From positions 124,001 through 188,000 of the forward strand of contig NZ_JAAMFB010000031.1 of assembly GCF_013322225.1 (NCBI RefSeq): a stretch of DNA of 64,000 nucleotides. The letters run 5' to 3'. Under the pieces are notes generated by a model. That model worked only from the letters and a program-made list of their open reading frames with translations, had not been told where the DNA came from and ran no database searches. Shown here in pieces: positions 35,228-44,759 of this stretch (positions are counted from its first letter, which is position 1; each line of letters begins with the position of its first letter). This DNA is from Agrobacterium larrymoorei. GTDB lineage: Bacteria; Pseudomonadota; Alphaproteobacteria; Rhizobiales; Rhizobiaceae. Both the position numbers and the translations under genes were made by a program.

Positions 35228-36148
35228 ATGGCAGTTGGGCAGCCGCAGCGCGGCTTCGTGAAGCAGACGCTCAAGAAGATTTATCACGCTACGATCAACG
35301 CCCTGCCGATCAAGCAGGCGACACAGCTTCAATATTACCGGTATCATCGACTTTGGCCGAATATCGATAATCCAAAAACGCTCAACGAGAACATCGTCGC
35401 CCGGAAAATAAAATGGCGCGAACCCTCATCCGATCCCAGGCTCATCGTGCTGAGCGACAAGCTGGCGGTCAAAGCCCATGTGGCACAGTTATTGGGCGAT
35501 AGATGGGTTACACCGACTCTATGGCGGGGTAAGAACCTGGATGACTGCCCTGAACTGCCGTTCCCTTACGTCATCAAGGTCAACCATGGATCGGACAGGA
35601 ACATCTTCGTCTATGGCCCGGACGATCTGGTGGGCGCAAAGGAGAAGTGCGATGCCTGGCTGCGCGGACGAACGGCCTGGCGACTGGCGGAAGAGTGGTA
35701 CAATCATATAGAGCCGGAAATTTTCATCGAGCCATTTATCGGGGATGATGGCGAAGCGCCGGTTGATTACAAACTGTTCTGCTTCGAAGACGATATTCCG
35801 TGCATTCAGATCGATACCGCTCGCTTTAGCGATCATCGCCGCTGCTTTTACGATGAAAACTGGAAAAAGCTTTCATTCGGACACTATTACCCCATGGAAG
35901 AGGGGGAGCTGCCGCGACCGCCGCATCTGGATGAGATACTGGCCGCTGCGAGAACTTTGGCACAGGGGTTCGAATTCGTCCGTATCGATTTCTACGACAA
36001 ACCGTCTGGACCGATCTTCGGAGAGATGACGTTCTCGCCAACATCCGGATTCGGCGCGTTCCGCCCGCCGTCTACAGACGCATGGCTTGGTCAGTTCTGG
36101 CGCAAGAATCCGCGGGGAAGGTTCAATTCAACATCTGCTATCAAGTGA
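35228..36148 (+). CDS. TupA-like ATP-grasp ligase
   Basis: 306 residues of the TupA-like ATP-grasp family. YVIKVNHGSDRNIFV supplies the nucleotide-binding lysine region, VDYKLFCFEDD and FEFVRIDFYDKPSGPIFGEMTFSPTSGFG the Mg-ATP ligands (D and E). Families of this kind form an amide- or ester-like bond between a carboxylate and an amine using ATP; their presence in capsule loci implies attachment of an amino acid or similar group to the polysaccharide (inference). GGGGAAAG precedes the ATG. Convergent with the polymerase gene 14 bases away. Confidence 0.85.
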   Translation: MAVGQPQRGFVKQTLKKIYHATINALPIKQATQLQYYRYHRLWPNIDNPKTLNENIVARKIKWREPSSDPRLIVLSDKLAVKAHVAQLLGDRWVTPTLWRGKNLDDCPELPFPYVIKVNHGSDRNIFVYGPDDLVGAKEKCDAWLRGRTAWRLAEEWYNHIEPEIFIEPFIGDDGEAPVDYKLFCFEDDIPCIQIDTARFSDHRRCFYDENWKKLSFGHYYPMEEGELPRPPHLDEILAAARTLAQGFEFVRIDFYDKPSGPIFGEMTFSPTSGFGAFRPPSTDAWLGQFWRKNPRGRFNSTSAIK

Positions 36149-36162
36149 CTTGATGTAGTCGC

Positions 36163-37470
36163 TCACCGGGCCGGAGGCGCTTGCGCGATCCTTTGCGAAG
36201 GGTTTGCCACAGGTGACAGGAGCCAGGACAGAATGATGCCACCGGTCAGCCAGGCGATGACGACGTATACGTAGTAAAAGCCGGGCGTGAAGACGGTATT
36301 GAACATGAAGAGGAAGGCGATGTAGCCGCAGGCAACGCGCCTCAGACCGAGCCGGTTTCTCGGCAGATCCGTATGCACCCACATGTGCAGCTTTCCAAAG
36401 TAGTATCCGAACAGTAGGGCTGCAAAAATGATGCCGGGAACGCCGAAGTTCAGATAGGCTTCGCCAAACAGTGTCGGGCGCAGGCCAGCATGGAATTCGG
36501 GGTCTAGACCCGCCAGTGTCGTGGTGATGATGCCCGTCCTGTAGTCGTTTCGGAACTCGCTGATGACTGAGGGCACAAGCGCCATGTAGCCCGCCAGATA
36601 CGTCATGCCATGATAGAACTGCCCTTTGAAGCCGCTCAATATCCAGGCGTAGTCTCGGAAATCCGAGAAATTGTTGCCATAGAATATCTGGTAGGTCAGT
36701 GTTTGCCACAAATCCGGTGCCGCTTCACCATCCGCAGTCGAGCGCAAGATGCCGATGGCAATGGCCACCACGATGAAGCCGGCGCAGGACAGCGCAAACA
36801 TCGCGATATTGCGATATCGGTAGGCGATGATGAGGCAGACCACGAAAGCGAAAAGCGTTTCGATGCTGGCCCCGCGCGTACCTATCATCAGGCCGAGCCC
36901 GCTGCACATGAAGCCCATGACAAAGAAAAAGCGATTATGCGAGAAGCCGTAAACCAGCAGGCTGAGCGTAATCGTCGGCAGAATGACCGAATATAGATTG
37001 ATAGCGGGGCGTAATGAGGTGTTTTCGAAGGAGAATTGTCTCCCCTGAAACGGTCTTACCCCCAAGGCAACGAGGCCCATGGTAGCGATAAGGATGACGA
37101 TCAGTGAAATCCATGCTCCCGTCTTCGTTTGCCAGAAGGAATAGCCCTTTTCTATGAACGTGAAAGCGACGCTTTTGCCTGAGCTGAATGTCGCCAACCC
37201 CATCCCGACGATCAGAAAAACGGCGCCGATGACGGAAAGATAGAAGGCTTCGTTGATGTGCTGACGGATCGCATAAAGCGCGTCTCCAACGGCCTCTATA
37301 TTGCGCTCATGCGATGCAAAAGGTGGCATTACGAGGATCGGCAGAACGTTGTAGCGGATCCAGAAATAGGAAGAGAGCGTCAGCACGCCCCATTTGAAAA
37401 ACGAACCGATATAATAGATGAGAAAAACCAGCCAGCCGATGATGAGGATGAGCCAAGCCAGATCGGACAT
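36163..37470 (-). CDS. Wzy-type polysaccharide polymerase / O-antigen ligase-like membrane protein
   Basis: 435 residues with about 10-12 TM segments and a large loop, typical of oligosaccharide repeat-unit polymerases. GLMIGTRGASIETLFAFVVC and the late AGLDPEFHAGLRPTLFGEAY (Arg-rich periplasmic loop) with FGVPGIIFAALLFGYYFG are polymerase-like. The ATG at 37470 follows AAAGG by 7 bases; a TTG two codons upstream is also open. Encoded opposite to the flippase and glycosyltransferases, with 230 bases of apparently featureless sequence upstream. Confidence 0.82.
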   Translation of the reverse strand: MSDLAWLILIIGWLVFLIYYIGSFFKWGVLTLSSYFWIRYNVLPILVMPPFASHERNIEAVGDALYAIRQHINEAFYLSVIGAVFLIVGMGLATFSSGKSVAFTFIEKGYSFWQTKTGAWISLIVILIATMGLVALGVRPFQGRQFSFENTSLRPAINLYSVILPTITLSLLVYGFSHNRFFFVMGFMCSGLGLMIGTRGASIETLFAFVVCLIIAYRYRNIAMFALSCAGFIVVAIAIGILRSTADGEAAPDLWQTLTYQIFYGNNFSDFRDYAWILSGFKGQFYHGMTYLAGYMALVPSVISEFRNDYRTGIITTTLAGLDPEFHAGLRPTLFGEAYLNFGVPGIIFAALLFGYYFGKLHMWVHTDLPRNRLGLRRVACGYIAFLFMFNTVFTPGFYYVYVVIAWLTGGIILSWLLSPVANPSQRIAQAPPAR

Positions 37471-37700
37471 TTCCAAACCTTTTTCAAATGCTTGGCTTCA
37501 TAATCGTTCAGAAGAGCCTCTCGCTCGATTTGAACGATCCGGAGACGGATACAAAAAGCACTCGCCTCAAGGGAATACTTCAGGCTCAATTACGTAATGA
37601 CCAAGCTTAGGCTTAATAGCTTAAGAATACATTAGCCATATTGAGTGGCTGGCCGCGCCCTAAATGCAGCGGGCCGCTTTGCTTGATCTAAACGGATACT

Positions 37701-38954
37701 CTAAGCGAATATTTTGGCCCGCTGCTGGCCGGCGGCTGTGAGGAGGATATCCTCCAGCTTCGTATAGTAATCCGATTCCTCAGACGTGCCCTTGAAGGAT
37801 CTTATTCCAGGAAACAGTTCGTTGCGCCTTGCCCACCACTCATGCTGGCCAATCTCCAGTGCTTTGTTCAGCAACTGTCCCAGTGCGCCTTTTTCGTCCG
37901 GATCGTAGCACCAGCCGGTTTCACTATTGCGGAGAATTTCAGGTGTACCGCCGCGATTACTGCCGATTACCGGAACGCCATGCATCGGCGCTTCGATAAG
38001 AACGCGGCTTTGTGGCTCATGCCAACGGGAGGGCACGACCACGGCGTCGGCGATGCGATAAATCTCCTGCGGCGGCACGAAGCCGCGAAACTCTATATTT
38101 GCGTCTTTTGCAATGCTTTTCAGATGCGTTTCGTCACATGCACGTCCTCTGCCTGCGATGACCAGACGTGCGCCGTGTTTTGCGGGCAGTGCAGTGAAGG
38201 CGTAGATGAGTTCTTTCAACCCTTTTTCTTCGGCGACGGCACCCAGATAAGCGAAGGTGAAAGCGAAGCTTGCAGGCTTCTTCCGGTGCAGTAAAGATTT
38301 GTCGAAATAATCCGCAGCTGTATTGGTGTTGTGCATGACGTGCCAATGAGCTTCCGTCAGCATATCGTTTTCGAGAAAACGTCGCCTTAGTGCATCACTC
38401 ACCGCGATTGCGGTCATACCCGCCCCCGTCGACGTCATGCGACGGGTCAACAGGCTGCAATCGAAACACTGTTTCTCGCAGTTGTCGCCACGTCGAAACA
38501 TACTCGTTTTGGGACAGAGAAGCGCGTAATCGCGGAGATGAAGACAGATCGGGATACCAGTTTCTTCAGAGGCCTGAAACAGCGCTGGCTGCATGAAGGC
38601 AGAGTTCTGCGCATAGATGAGATCGAAATTCTCGCGCTTGAGGAAGTTTGAAAGTGTTGTTTTGCAAACAGCGCCAAGTGCCGTTTTCAGATGCCATTTC
38701 GCTCTTTGAACGATGTTTATCGATGGCTTGCGGGATGTGGGCAGGTAGGAGTTGCTCCATGGAAGACGAACGACCCTTATTCCACCTGCCAGTCGTGTTT
38801 CGCCCGGCGGAACCAGCGGGTCCCCGTCCTTGCCCAGTGCAAGAACAGTCACGTCATGTCTTTTTCCCAGATGTAAGGCACCCATGCGCGCAGATATCTC
38901 AGCGCCACCCTCCTCTTGAGGAGCAAAAGTCTGCGATACGATGCAGATCTTCAA
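37701..38954 (-). CDS. GT4-family glycosyltransferase (paralogue of the one at 41525)
   Basis: 417 residues, GT-B fold. N terminus KICIVSQTFAPQEEGGAEIS (donor-independent glycine loop), C-terminal EX7E-type motif in VVVPSRWHEPQSRVLIEAPM. A cysteine cluster NCEKQCFDC lies near residue 163, conserved in its paralogue and in some other GT4 enzymes. Starts with TTG, 7 bases after AAGGA. Faces the other way from the glycosyltransferase genes at 39259-42775. It probably adds one residue of the repeat unit at the cytoplasmic face. Confidence 0.9.
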   Translation of the reverse strand: MKICIVSQTFAPQEEGGAEISARMGALHLGKRHDVTVLALGKDGDPLVPPGETRLAGGIRVVRLPWSNSYLPTSRKPSINIVQRAKWHLKTALGAVCKTTLSNFLKRENFDLIYAQNSAFMQPALFQASEETGIPICLHLRDYALLCPKTSMFRRGDNCEKQCFDCSLLTRRMTSTGAGMTAIAVSDALRRRFLENDMLTEAHWHVMHNTNTAADYFDKSLLHRKKPASFAFTFAYLGAVAEEKGLKELIYAFTALPAKHGARLVIAGRGRACDETHLKSIAKDANIEFRGFVPPQEIYRIADAVVVPSRWHEPQSRVLIEAPMHGVPVIGSNRGGTPEILRNSETGWCYDPDEKGALGQLLNKALEIGQHEWWARRNELFPGIRSFKGTSEESDYYTKLEDILLTAAGQQRAKIFA

Positions 38955-39258
38955 GCTGGTTTCCTTTGCCTACGGGGATGCGCATATTTGCTCGCTACAT
39001 TCTATCGTCCGAGACCATTTAAATATGTTGAATCCGTCATGTGGAAAGCAACAATATCAGGCGTTTTCCTTGGACGATAACCAATTTAGTCATTGTCGTC
39101 ACAAGATTAGGGCCTTCGTTGATGAAGTGAAACTATTTTGTTAGGAGATGATAAACGACAAAGGCGTATTTTCCCCTTTGATTTGCTTAATAATTTTCGG
39201 CGAAAGTTCCCGTCACACGTAGCCGGATGACGTCTGACGCTGTGACAGGGTGAATAAT
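38955..39258. other. Divergent promoter region between glycosyltransferase genes
   Basis: 304 bases, AT-richer than the neighbouring genes, with no convincing reading frame on either strand, no long dyad and no terminator. It must hold promoters for the genes at 38954 (minus) and 39259 (plus), but no clear -35/-10 pair could be chosen. Confidence 0.5.
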
Positions 39259-40365
39259 ATGCGCATTTTGCACGTTTTCGAGACTATGCCCGGAGGCCCC
39301 GCGACATATTTCAACGAAACCGTCCCGTTTCAGATCGATCTTTTCGGACAGGAAAACATCCGGACAATTGTTCCTGCTACCCATGTCGGACACCTCAAGA
39401 ACGTTCCACTGGATTCTATCGCGACCTTCAAGAGATCGAGCCGATACCGTGCGCTCCCAGCTCTCGCATCCAAGATTCGAAGTGAAGTAAGGCGTTTCAA
39501 GCCCGATATCATCCACGCGCATTCCACTTTTGCAGGGGCACTTGCCAGGATTTTAGGGGCAGTCACGAAAGATTTTCCTCCAATCGTCTATTGCCCGCAT
39601 GGCTGGGTTTTCGACATGGAAACGCTTGGACCTTTGAAACTGCCTGCGCAGTGGGCGGAACTAGCTCTTTCTCCCCTGTGCGATAGTATCGTCGCGATTT
39701 CGCAGCACGAGTACGGTCGGGGGCAGAATATAGGCATTCCGGCAGATCGGATGGTAGTCATCGAAAACGGCATATCTCCTATGCGCCCGCAATTTCAGCC
39801 TGTCGATTGGAATGACAGTCGAACCAAGGTTCTGTTCATCGGCAGGCTCGATAAACAGAAAGGCGTCGACATCCTCTTGCGGGCCGCGACTGATCTTGGC
39901 AAGCAGGCCACTTTCAAAATCATTGGCGCACACGTTACGACGAAAAACGATCTGGCGAAGACACTTCCGGACAATGTCGAGCTTTTGGGATGGAAATCCC
40001 CGCAGGAGATAACGGCGTACCTCCACGCCTGCGATGTCGTTGCAATGCCCTCCCGTTGGGAGGGTTTTGGGCTCGTTGCGCTGGAGGCGATGCGGTCGTC
40101 GAAGCCGGTGATTGCGTCGGCGGTTGGTGGGCTTCAGTCGGTCGTGAAAGACGGAGAGACGGGGGTGCTGTTTCCTGCGGGAGATCACGAGGCGCTCGCC
40201 CGCGCCATCACGTCGCGAGACCAACAGGAATGGTCGAAGCTTGGTGAAGCGGGCCATAGACGCTTCATGGCGCGCTACACCAGTGATCGAACCAGCGATC
40301 AGCTTCTGGCGCTTTATCGCAAGATCGTGGAAAAACAGTCGCCTGCATTCCGGGTCCTTGCATGA
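39259..40365 (+). CDS. GT4-family glycosyltransferase
   Basis: 368 residues, GT-B fold. N terminus RILHVFETMPGGPATYFNET, C-terminal nucleotide-sugar site with VVAMPSRWEGFGLVALEAMRSSKPVIAS (EX7E glutamates). Preferred ATG follows AGGG by 8 bases; an upstream GTG at 39250 is open. The next glycosyltransferase starts in its stop codon, so they are coupled. Confidence 0.92.
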   Translation: MRILHVFETMPGGPATYFNETVPFQIDLFGQENIRTIVPATHVGHLKNVPLDSIATFKRSSRYRALPALASKIRSEVRRFKPDIIHAHSTFAGALARILGAVTKDFPPIVYCPHGWVFDMETLGPLKLPAQWAELALSPLCDSIVAISQHEYGRGQNIGIPADRMVVIENGISPMRPQFQPVDWNDSRTKVLFIGRLDKQKGVDILLRAATDLGKQATFKIIGAHVTTKNDLAKTLPDNVELLGWKSPQEITAYLHACDVVAMPSRWEGFGLVALEAMRSSKPVIASAVGGLQSVVKDGETGVLFPAGDHEALARAITSRDQQEWSKLGEAGHRRFMARYTSDRTSDQLLALYRKIVEKQSPAFRVLA

Positions 40366-41444
40366 TCAATTTCATCAACGGCCGGTTCCTTACTCAGAAG
40401 ACCAGCGGCGTGCAGCGCTTTGCGCGAGAAATCGTGACTGCACTAGACCTGTATATCGGCGACCTTGGTACCGGTGAGGAATGGATATTGCTGACGCCAG
40501 ATGGTGCGGCTGAAGACCTCAAGCTTTCATCTATTCAGCGTAGCAAGATCGGCGGGGCTCCCGGTCATTTTTGGGAACAGACAAAACTCTACGCGCATGC
40601 TCGCGAGGGAAGGCTGGTCAATCTCTGTAACAGTGGACCTGTTCTTCACCCGCGCAGCTTGACCGTCATCCACGATGCCATGATTTTCCGCACTCCTGAG
40701 AATTTCTCCCGTAGCTATCGGCTGGTGCATAGAAATCTGGGGCGAATTCTTGCCCGCCGAGGACAGATAGCGACCGTGTCGAAGTTCTCCCGTCAGGAAC
40801 TTGCCGCTACCATAGGGGCGATGGATGTACCCGTCATCAATAACAGCTGTGAACACCTGTCAGAGATTTCTGGCGATCACTCCATTCTCCAGCGGCTGAA
40901 CCTTGAGGCAAGTCATTATCTGCTCTTTGTCGGATCACCCACACCAAACAAAAACCTGCTGAAAGCAATCGAGGCCGTTGGGCTGATGGGGAAAGATGCT
41001 CCGCCTTTCGTCATCGTTGGCGCCGCCGCGTCCAGCGTTTTCCAGGCAAGCGAAAAAGGGCGCGAAGCTGACCAGAAACCCATGTCCAATCGGGTGTTAT
41101 TCACGGGTCGTCTTTCCGACGAGGAAGTCGTTGGGCTTTATGCAAATGCTGGCGCGCTTCTTTTCCCGAGCCTTTATGAGGGCTTTGGCATCCCGCCGCT
41201 CGAAGCCATGTCGCTTGGCTGTCCGGTGCTGGCATCGAACATCGCACCTGCAATCGAAGTCTGCGGAGACGCTGCGATCTACTTCGATCCGTACAGCACG
41301 ACAGAAATGGTGCGCGCGATCAAGGAGTTGCTAGGGAGCCCGGAACGCCGCTCGGAGATGATTGCCCGGGGATATTCGCGTGCCAATCAATATTCTTGGA
41401 GCAGAAGCGCCAAGCTTCTGTATGACGCAGTCGAACGGCTTTGA
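40362..41444 (+). CDS. GT4-family glycosyltransferase
   Basis: 360 residues. N terminus FINGRFLTQKTSGVQRFARE and C-terminal LFPSLYEGFGIPPLEAMSLGCPVLASN typical of GT4 mannosyl/rhamnosyl-type transferases. Overlaps the previous gene by 4 bases (ATGA). Acts on the lipid-linked repeat unit with its neighbours; sugar specificity is not readable. Confidence 0.92.
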   Translation: MINFINGRFLTQKTSGVQRFAREIVTALDLYIGDLGTGEEWILLTPDGAAEDLKLSSIQRSKIGGAPGHFWEQTKLYAHAREGRLVNLCNSGPVLHPRSLTVIHDAMIFRTPENFSRSYRLVHRNLGRILARRGQIATVSKFSRQELAATIGAMDVPVINNSCEHLSEISGDHSILQRLNLEASHYLLFVGSPTPNKNLLKAIEAVGLMGKDAPPFVIVGAAASSVFQASEKGREADQKPMSNRVLFTGRLSDEEVVGLYANAGALLFPSLYEGFGIPPLEAMSLGCPVLASNIAPAIEVCGDAAIYFDPYSTTEMVRAIKELLGSPERRSEMIARGYSRANQYSWSRSAKLLYDAVERL

Positions 41445-41524
41445 TGCAATTTTTACCAGACAACCCTAGTATGATGTTCTGTGGACCGAGTTATTGAGCG
41501 CATGATGGAAAAAAGGCAGAGCTG

Positions 41525-42775
41525 ATGAAGATCTGTATCGTAGCTCAAACATTCGCTCCACAGGAGGAGGGCGGTGCTGAGATCGTCGCTCGCATGTCTG
41601 CCATCGAGCTTTCACGCCGTCACGATGTTTTTGTTCTGGCACTCGGTCTCGAAGGAGACGTCGCTCCGCCGGGAGAAACCGTCGGTGCCGACGGCATAAG
41701 GGTGCTGCGCGTCAGGTGGAAAAACAGTTACCTTCCCGGGCCTCGAAAGCCAGCGGTGGGGCGAATGTCGAAGCTGGCATGGCATCTTCGCTCGGCCTGG
41801 GGAGCAACCTCCGCGCGGGACCTGAAGCAGCTTTTATCTCGTGAGAAGGTCGATCTGGTATACGCGCATAATTCCGCCCGTATGCAGCCTGCGCTTTTCG
41901 ATGCGACCCGTGCGCTTGGCATTCCGCTCTGCCTGCATCTTCACGACTACGCGCTTCTGTGTCCCAAGGCCAGTATGTTTAAAGCGGCGGGAAACTGCGA
42001 GACGCCCTGCATGGAGTGTCGCATTTTGACGTCGCGTGTCAAAGCAAGCGACGGAAGCGGTGTTACTGCTATCGCAGTCAGTGAAGCTTTGAAACAGCGA
42101 TTTCTTGACAATGACGTGCTGCCAAAAGCAGATTGGCACATTCTGCCCAACACCTATGTGCGTGAACAGGATTTGCCCCGGGATTTTCTCCGCAGAACCG
42201 GTCCGGCGGATGGGTCATTCACCTTCGGATATGTGGGGGCACTGTCTGAAGAAAAAGGGATTGAAGACCTTATAACCGCCTTTCTCGCCATTTGCGGCGG
42301 CCATGATGTCCGATTGCAGATCGCTGGCAGAGGACGAAAGGACTATGAAGATCATCTCAAGTCGTTGACGCGTGGCGCCCCAATCGAGTTTCTGGGCTTC
42401 GTCAAGGCAGACCAGGTGTACCGTGAGGTGGACGCGGTGGTCGTTCCATCCGTATGGAATGAGCCTCAAGGCATGATCCTGATAGAGGCTGCGGTTTATG
42501 GTGTGCCAGTGATAGGTGCGGCACGCGGTGGCATTCCCGAAATTGTTGTCGGGGAGCGAACGGGCTGGTGTTATGAGCCGGACGAGGAGGGCGCGCTTTC
42601 AAGCCTGTTGGTGAAAGCTGCGCGCATAGGCAAACGTGACTGGTGGCTCCAGCGTGAGATTGAATTCCCCGGTACCCTTACCTTCAAAGGGACATCGGAA
42701 GCATCAGGCTACTACGAAAAGCTCAACGATTTACTGGTTCAGGCGGGGACCGTTTCTCTTTCCGAAGGAACTTGA
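41525..42775 (+). CDS. GT4-family glycosyltransferase (paralogue of the one at 37701)
   Basis: 416 residues, GT-B fold. Nearly the same N terminus as the minus-strand gene (KICIVAQTFAPQEEGGAEIV), the same NCETPCMEC cysteine motif and ALLCPK segment, and VVVPSVWNEPQGMILIEAAV. By eye identity to the 37701 gene is around half, so the locus carries a diverged, inverted gene pair about 3 kb apart. It probably adds a related sugar or linkage. 80 bases separate it from the previous gene. Confidence 0.92.
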   Translation: MKICIVAQTFAPQEEGGAEIVARMSAIELSRRHDVFVLALGLEGDVAPPGETVGADGIRVLRVRWKNSYLPGPRKPAVGRMSKLAWHLRSAWGATSARDLKQLLSREKVDLVYAHNSARMQPALFDATRALGIPLCLHLHDYALLCPKASMFKAAGNCETPCMECRILTSRVKASDGSGVTAIAVSEALKQRFLDNDVLPKADWHILPNTYVREQDLPRDFLRRTGPADGSFTFGYVGALSEEKGIEDLITAFLAICGGHDVRLQIAGRGRKDYEDHLKSLTRGAPIEFLGFVKADQVYREVDAVVVPSVWNEPQGMILIEAAVYGVPVIGAARGGIPEIVVGERTGWCYEPDEEGALSSLLVKAARIGKRDWWLQREIEFPGTLTFKGTSEASGYYEKLNDLLVQAGTVSLSEGT

Positions 42776-42911
42776 CGCCCCTCATACATGAGGAATGCGT
42801 TTAGTAGATTTTAGCCATATAATCGCATAATTGGTGATCGGTTCGAATATATTTATTCTCCTATGACATCATCGTATCGTTCGATTTAAAGGGACGCGGG
42901 GGGAGATGGCG

Positions 42912-44759
42912 ATGAATATGGGCTTCGCTATGGCTGACAAGAGCCGGAAAGCGGCACAGGCTGCTGCCGATCATCCCGTGACCTTTGCAGGGACAACCGG
43001 CCTATACCGTCCCGGTGATATTATGTCGTACAGGTCGACAAGCGGCACCAACAGTCGCGACTTCGCTGTGCTTTTTGTCAGCTCGTGGGGCTTCGAAGAG
43101 CTTTGTGCCCGTAAGTTCTGGCGCCTGCTGGCAGCTGACCTCTCTAAACAAGGAATTGCAAGTCTTCGGTTCGATTACCCAGGAACGGGCGATGCGCTCG
43201 ATCCAGTGGATTACGAAGGCGGACTCGATGTCTGGCTGGACAGTATCGGCGCTGCAGCGGCCAAGTTGCGGGAAATTTCCGGTGCCAGCAAATTGATCCT
43301 TATCGGTCATGGGATTGGCGGAGCACTTGCCTGGAAAGCTGCCGAGACGCTGCATGGTGTGGAAGGGCTGGCTCTTGCCGCAACAGCGATCTCCGGACGT
43401 AACTGGCTGCGCGAATTCGTCGCGATGAGCCGCATCGCCAATCAAGGCGCGATTCAACATCGGGAACCGAACTGTTGCGGACCCGCCATGGGAGAGCAGG
43501 TAATCCCGGAGAGTGTCGCAGCGGGTCTTCGCGCCATTAACATTTCCAAGGTGACCGCTGCTCCAGCTTCCAACATATTCATTTTGAAACAGGAGAACCG
43601 CCCTGCGGATGCGATGTTTGCCGAGCATCTCGCGGCACTCGACATCAAACTTCGTTCAGAGATATTCGAAGGCTATGATCGTTTCGTTCGGGACGTGATG
43701 TTTTCCGTTCCGCCAAAGAAGGCGATATCCGCACTCGTTGACTGGTGCGCCGATGTCGCAGTGCGCGATAAAGGCGAGACCACTGTACCTGATTTCGTTC
43801 TTGGCGATGTCGTGGTGCCGGAGGCTGGTCGCCTGCATGGCGATGGCTTCTTTGAGGAGCCGATTCGATTCGGCGACGCTGACCGACTTTATGGCATTGT
43901 CTGCCAGCCTGAAGCAGAGCGAAAGGGAGCAACTGTTCTCGTCGTGTCAACCGGATATGACCGTATGGCTGGCTGGGGAAGGATCACCACACGGCTTTGT
44001 CGCGAGCTTGCGCGCAATGGCATTGCATCGCTCCGCTTCGACATGGCGAATATCGCCGATAGCCCACCTGAGGCTGATGCCCCGGCGCAGATCATCTATA
44101 ATAAATGCCAGCTGCGTGATGTCGAAGCGGCGATGGATTTCCTACAGGAAAAACAACTGTTCCCCGTTGTGATAACAGGACGCTGTAGCGGAGGTTGGGT
44201 CGCGTTCAGAAGCGCGGTCAACGATCCGCGTTTCAGTGGCGTGGTGCCTGTGAATGTGTTCGACTTTTACATTCCTGCCGACGCCGATGTGGAGGCATTG
44301 CTGATTTCGTCGCGTCAGCCTCTGTCAAGCTACGGCGCGAAGCTGATGAGCGGGTGCTTCTGGAAACGTGTGTTGAGCGGGGAAGTCCGTGTCAAGAATG
44401 GCATTGTGAATATGTGGGCGATGATTGTCGGAAAGGCCATCTCCCTGACGACGCCGGTCATGGTGCAATTTCCTTTCCTCACGAAACGCTTCCATTCGGT
44501 TTCTCAGGATTTCCGCAAGATTGTCGCCAACGACACGAAAATGACGGTTGTTTACACCGAGGGAGACGTCGGCGCGGCCATGCTGGAAACCAATTTCGGC
44601 ACACGCGGCCATCTGATGACGAAGCGATATGGCAATCCACGCATCGTCTTCATTGAGGGTGCCGACCACAATCTGACCACTGCCGAGGCGCGTCATGCAT
44701 GGTCGGATGAGGTGAAGAAGATTGCATTGCAGTTTACGCCGAAAGGCCGGACGGACTAA
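42912..44759 (+). CDS. Tandem alpha/beta-hydrolase protein of the polysaccharide locus
   Basis: 615 residues made of two alpha/beta-hydrolase domains. Domain 1 (about 25-280) has the elbow position GHGIGG, with Gly where the nucleophile Ser should be, and no obvious catalytic His, so it looks inactive. Domain 2 (about 315-600) has GRCSGG, placing a Cys at the nucleophile position, plus EGADHNL for the His. The layout resembles hydrolases associated with exopolysaccharide/exosortase loci, possibly acting on acyl substituents (inference). Of three nearby ATGs, the one at 42912 lies 6 bases after GGGGGGAG. The stop overlaps the convergent Lrp gene by 4 bases. Confidence 0.85.
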   Translation: MNMGFAMADKSRKAAQAAADHPVTFAGTTGLYRPGDIMSYRSTSGTNSRDFAVLFVSSWGFEELCARKFWRLLAADLSKQGIASLRFDYPGTGDALDPVDYEGGLDVWLDSIGAAAAKLREISGASKLILIGHGIGGALAWKAAETLHGVEGLALAATAISGRNWLREFVAMSRIANQGAIQHREPNCCGPAMGEQVIPESVAAGLRAINISKVTAAPASNIFILKQENRPADAMFAEHLAALDIKLRSEIFEGYDRFVRDVMFSVPPKKAISALVDWCADVAVRDKGETTVPDFVLGDVVVPEAGRLHGDGFFEEPIRFGDADRLYGIVCQPEAERKGATVLVVSTGYDRMAGWGRITTRLCRELARNGIASLRFDMANIADSPPEADAPAQIIYNKCQLRDVEAAMDFLQEKQLFPVVITGRCSGGWVAFRSAVNDPRFSGVVPVNVFDFYIPADADVEALLISSRQPLSSYGAKLMSGCFWKRVLSGEVRVKNGIVNMWAMIVGKAISLTTPVMVQFPFLTKRFHSVSQDFRKIVANDTKMTVVYTEGDVGAAMLETNFGTRGHLMTKRYGNPRIVFIEGADHNLTTAEARHAWSDEVKKIALQFTPKGRTD

